DNA from: a virus
DNA length: 38,673 nt
Strand: one strand, 5' to 3'
Virus record (IMG/VR): IMGVR_UViG_3300030419_000400
Coordinates: 1 to 38,673 of that record
The notes below the pieces were generated by a model, which saw only the letters and a list, made by a program, of their open reading frames with translations, did not search any database and was not told where the DNA came from. Made by a program: the position numbers and the translations under genes. Below, piece after piece: positions 38,089-38,673 of this stretch. Numbering within the stretch: the stretch's first letter is position 1; each line of letters starts with the position of its first letter.

Positions 38089-38419
38089 CGGTAAGAAGAT
38101 AAAGGTACATTGTACCGATATCACCATTGAACTTAGAGAACCTGAATTTAGTGATGATAATCTTACTGATTGTTACGGACACTATCTTAAGCGTAAGAAT
38201 CTTATTCAAATAAACAAAGGACTATCAGACATTGATGAGGCTAACACCACTCTACATGAACTGATGCATTGCATAGCCTGGTTGACTAATGAAACAAACG
38301 AAGGTGCTTTAGCTAATGAGACAGCAGAAGAACGAGTCGTTAATAATTTTACTAACTATCTTATCGGTATCTTTCGTGAGAATAAATGGTTGCTCGATTA
38401 CTTCAAAGAAAGATTATAG
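38066..38419 (+). CDS. Zincin-like metallopeptidase domain protein
   Basis: 117 aa. HELMH (H64-E65-x-x-H68) is a zincin HExxH active site inside a helix (EANTTLHELMHCIAWL), with a possible third ligand in the EER cluster (E88/E89) of the following helix. Size and layout match small phage-encoded metallopeptidases, some related to ImmA/IrrE; its substrate is unknown. The TAG stop lies inside ATTATAGC, which resembles the array linker that follows immediately. Partly repeated at 1-191. Confidence 0.75.
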   Translation: MSKKLSIDGKKIKVHCTDITIELREPEFSDDNLTDCYGHYLKRKNLIQINKGLSDIDEANTTLHELMHCIAWLTNETNEGALANETAEERVVNNFTNYLIGIFRENKWLLDYFKERL

Positions 38420-38673
38420 CGAGAGAAACTAGCATTGAGTACTGTTACCCAGTTTCTCTCTATTGGCGATCTTCCTTACACCAGGATCCTTAGTCAGACA
38501 ATACTGTGTACTACTGTCTGATACCAAATATTTTAGCGAGAGATATGCACCAAGATAACATTAGTTGGCAAACAACCCAGAACTCTTTGCATGGCTTGGA
38601 CATCATTGAAGATTAGTCAAATCACATACTCTCTCTATCCGTATATCTACGGAATATTATTTATTAGGTAATA
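38417..38673 (+). repeat. Second, different copy of the paired-stem array at the right end
   Basis: Directly after the stop: stem A GAGAGAAACT (38421-38430)/AGTTTCTCTC (38451-38460), perfect 10 bp; TAT (38461-38463); stem B TGG (38464-38466)/CCA (38524-38526) with inner TCAGACA/TGTCTGA (38494-38500/38515-38521); linker AATATTTTAGC. Then the third module of the left array occurs with identical sequence (38527-38658 equals 432-563, 132 nt). The last 15 nt differ (ATTTATTAGGTAATA). The first module here is absent from the left array, so modules are gained, lost or rearranged between copies. Confidence 0.8.

Noticed and set aside
1-38673. Temperate lifestyle (integrase, CI-type repressor, att sites)
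   Set aside because: No tyrosine or serine recombinase motif was seen and the end repeats do not look like attachment sites; RHH proteins alone do not imply lysogeny.

Overview
The window looks like the near-complete genome of a small tailed bacteriophage with a podovirus-type structural module. It is AT-rich (by eye roughly one third G+C). About 70 tightly packed genes are visible, many overlapping by 1-60 nt, with Shine-Dalgarno (SD) ribosome sites and no recognisable integrase, tRNA, DNA polymerase or RNA polymerase. The AT-rich composition, the marine-phage-like virion genes and a DUF6456-like helical protein (a domain I associate with Alphaproteobacteria) suggest a marine alphaproteobacterial host, perhaps SAR11-like; the host is inference. 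The two contig ends carry the same gene tail plus related non-coding sequence, so the genome is probably circularly permuted or circular, about 38.2 kb, with ends that do not merge exactly.

Layout: (1) 1-191, tail of a zincin-like gene whose complete copy lies at 38066-38419. (2) 192-907, a non-coding tandem array of paired stems separated by short conserved linkers, ending in a terminator-like T-run. (3) 892-6008, a leftward operon set of about 19 small genes: three ribbon-helix-helix-like proteins, a zinc ribbon, exported and membrane proteins, and many unknowns. (4) 6009-6696, a non-coding control hub with hairpins, three G-tracts and a promoter candidate. (5) 6697-28566, the rightward virion module: 2OG-Fe(II) oxygenase, small and large terminase, portal, scaffold, DUF5309-type capsid protein, adaptor and tail genes, ejection-type proteins, and an S74-type fibre. 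(6) 28568-34676, phosphoesterase, a T7-lysozyme-type amidase, a holin candidate, and exported or membrane-anchored coiled-coil proteins. (7) 34673-37019, leftward: MazG-like, SSB-like and PD-(D/E)XK nuclease genes. (8) 37055-38419, rightward: DUF6456-like, HNH and zincin genes. (9) 38417-38673, a second, reshuffled copy of the array.

The most unusual feature is the array. Every unit reads stem A - TAT - stem B - AATATTTTARC. The arm sequences and lengths differ from unit to unit while their base pairing is kept (compensatory changes in at least seven stem A and six stem B examples). The two genome-end copies carry different units in a different order but share one unit identically over 132 nt. 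A related pair of modules sits in the same orientation at 4009-4221 inside the leftward operon. This may be a modular structured RNA, or a set of foldable DNA sites for recombination or replication; the sequence alone does not decide.

The virion genes follow standard order. With only SSB, a PD-(D/E)XK nuclease and an HNH nuclease visible, replication probably relies on the host replisome.
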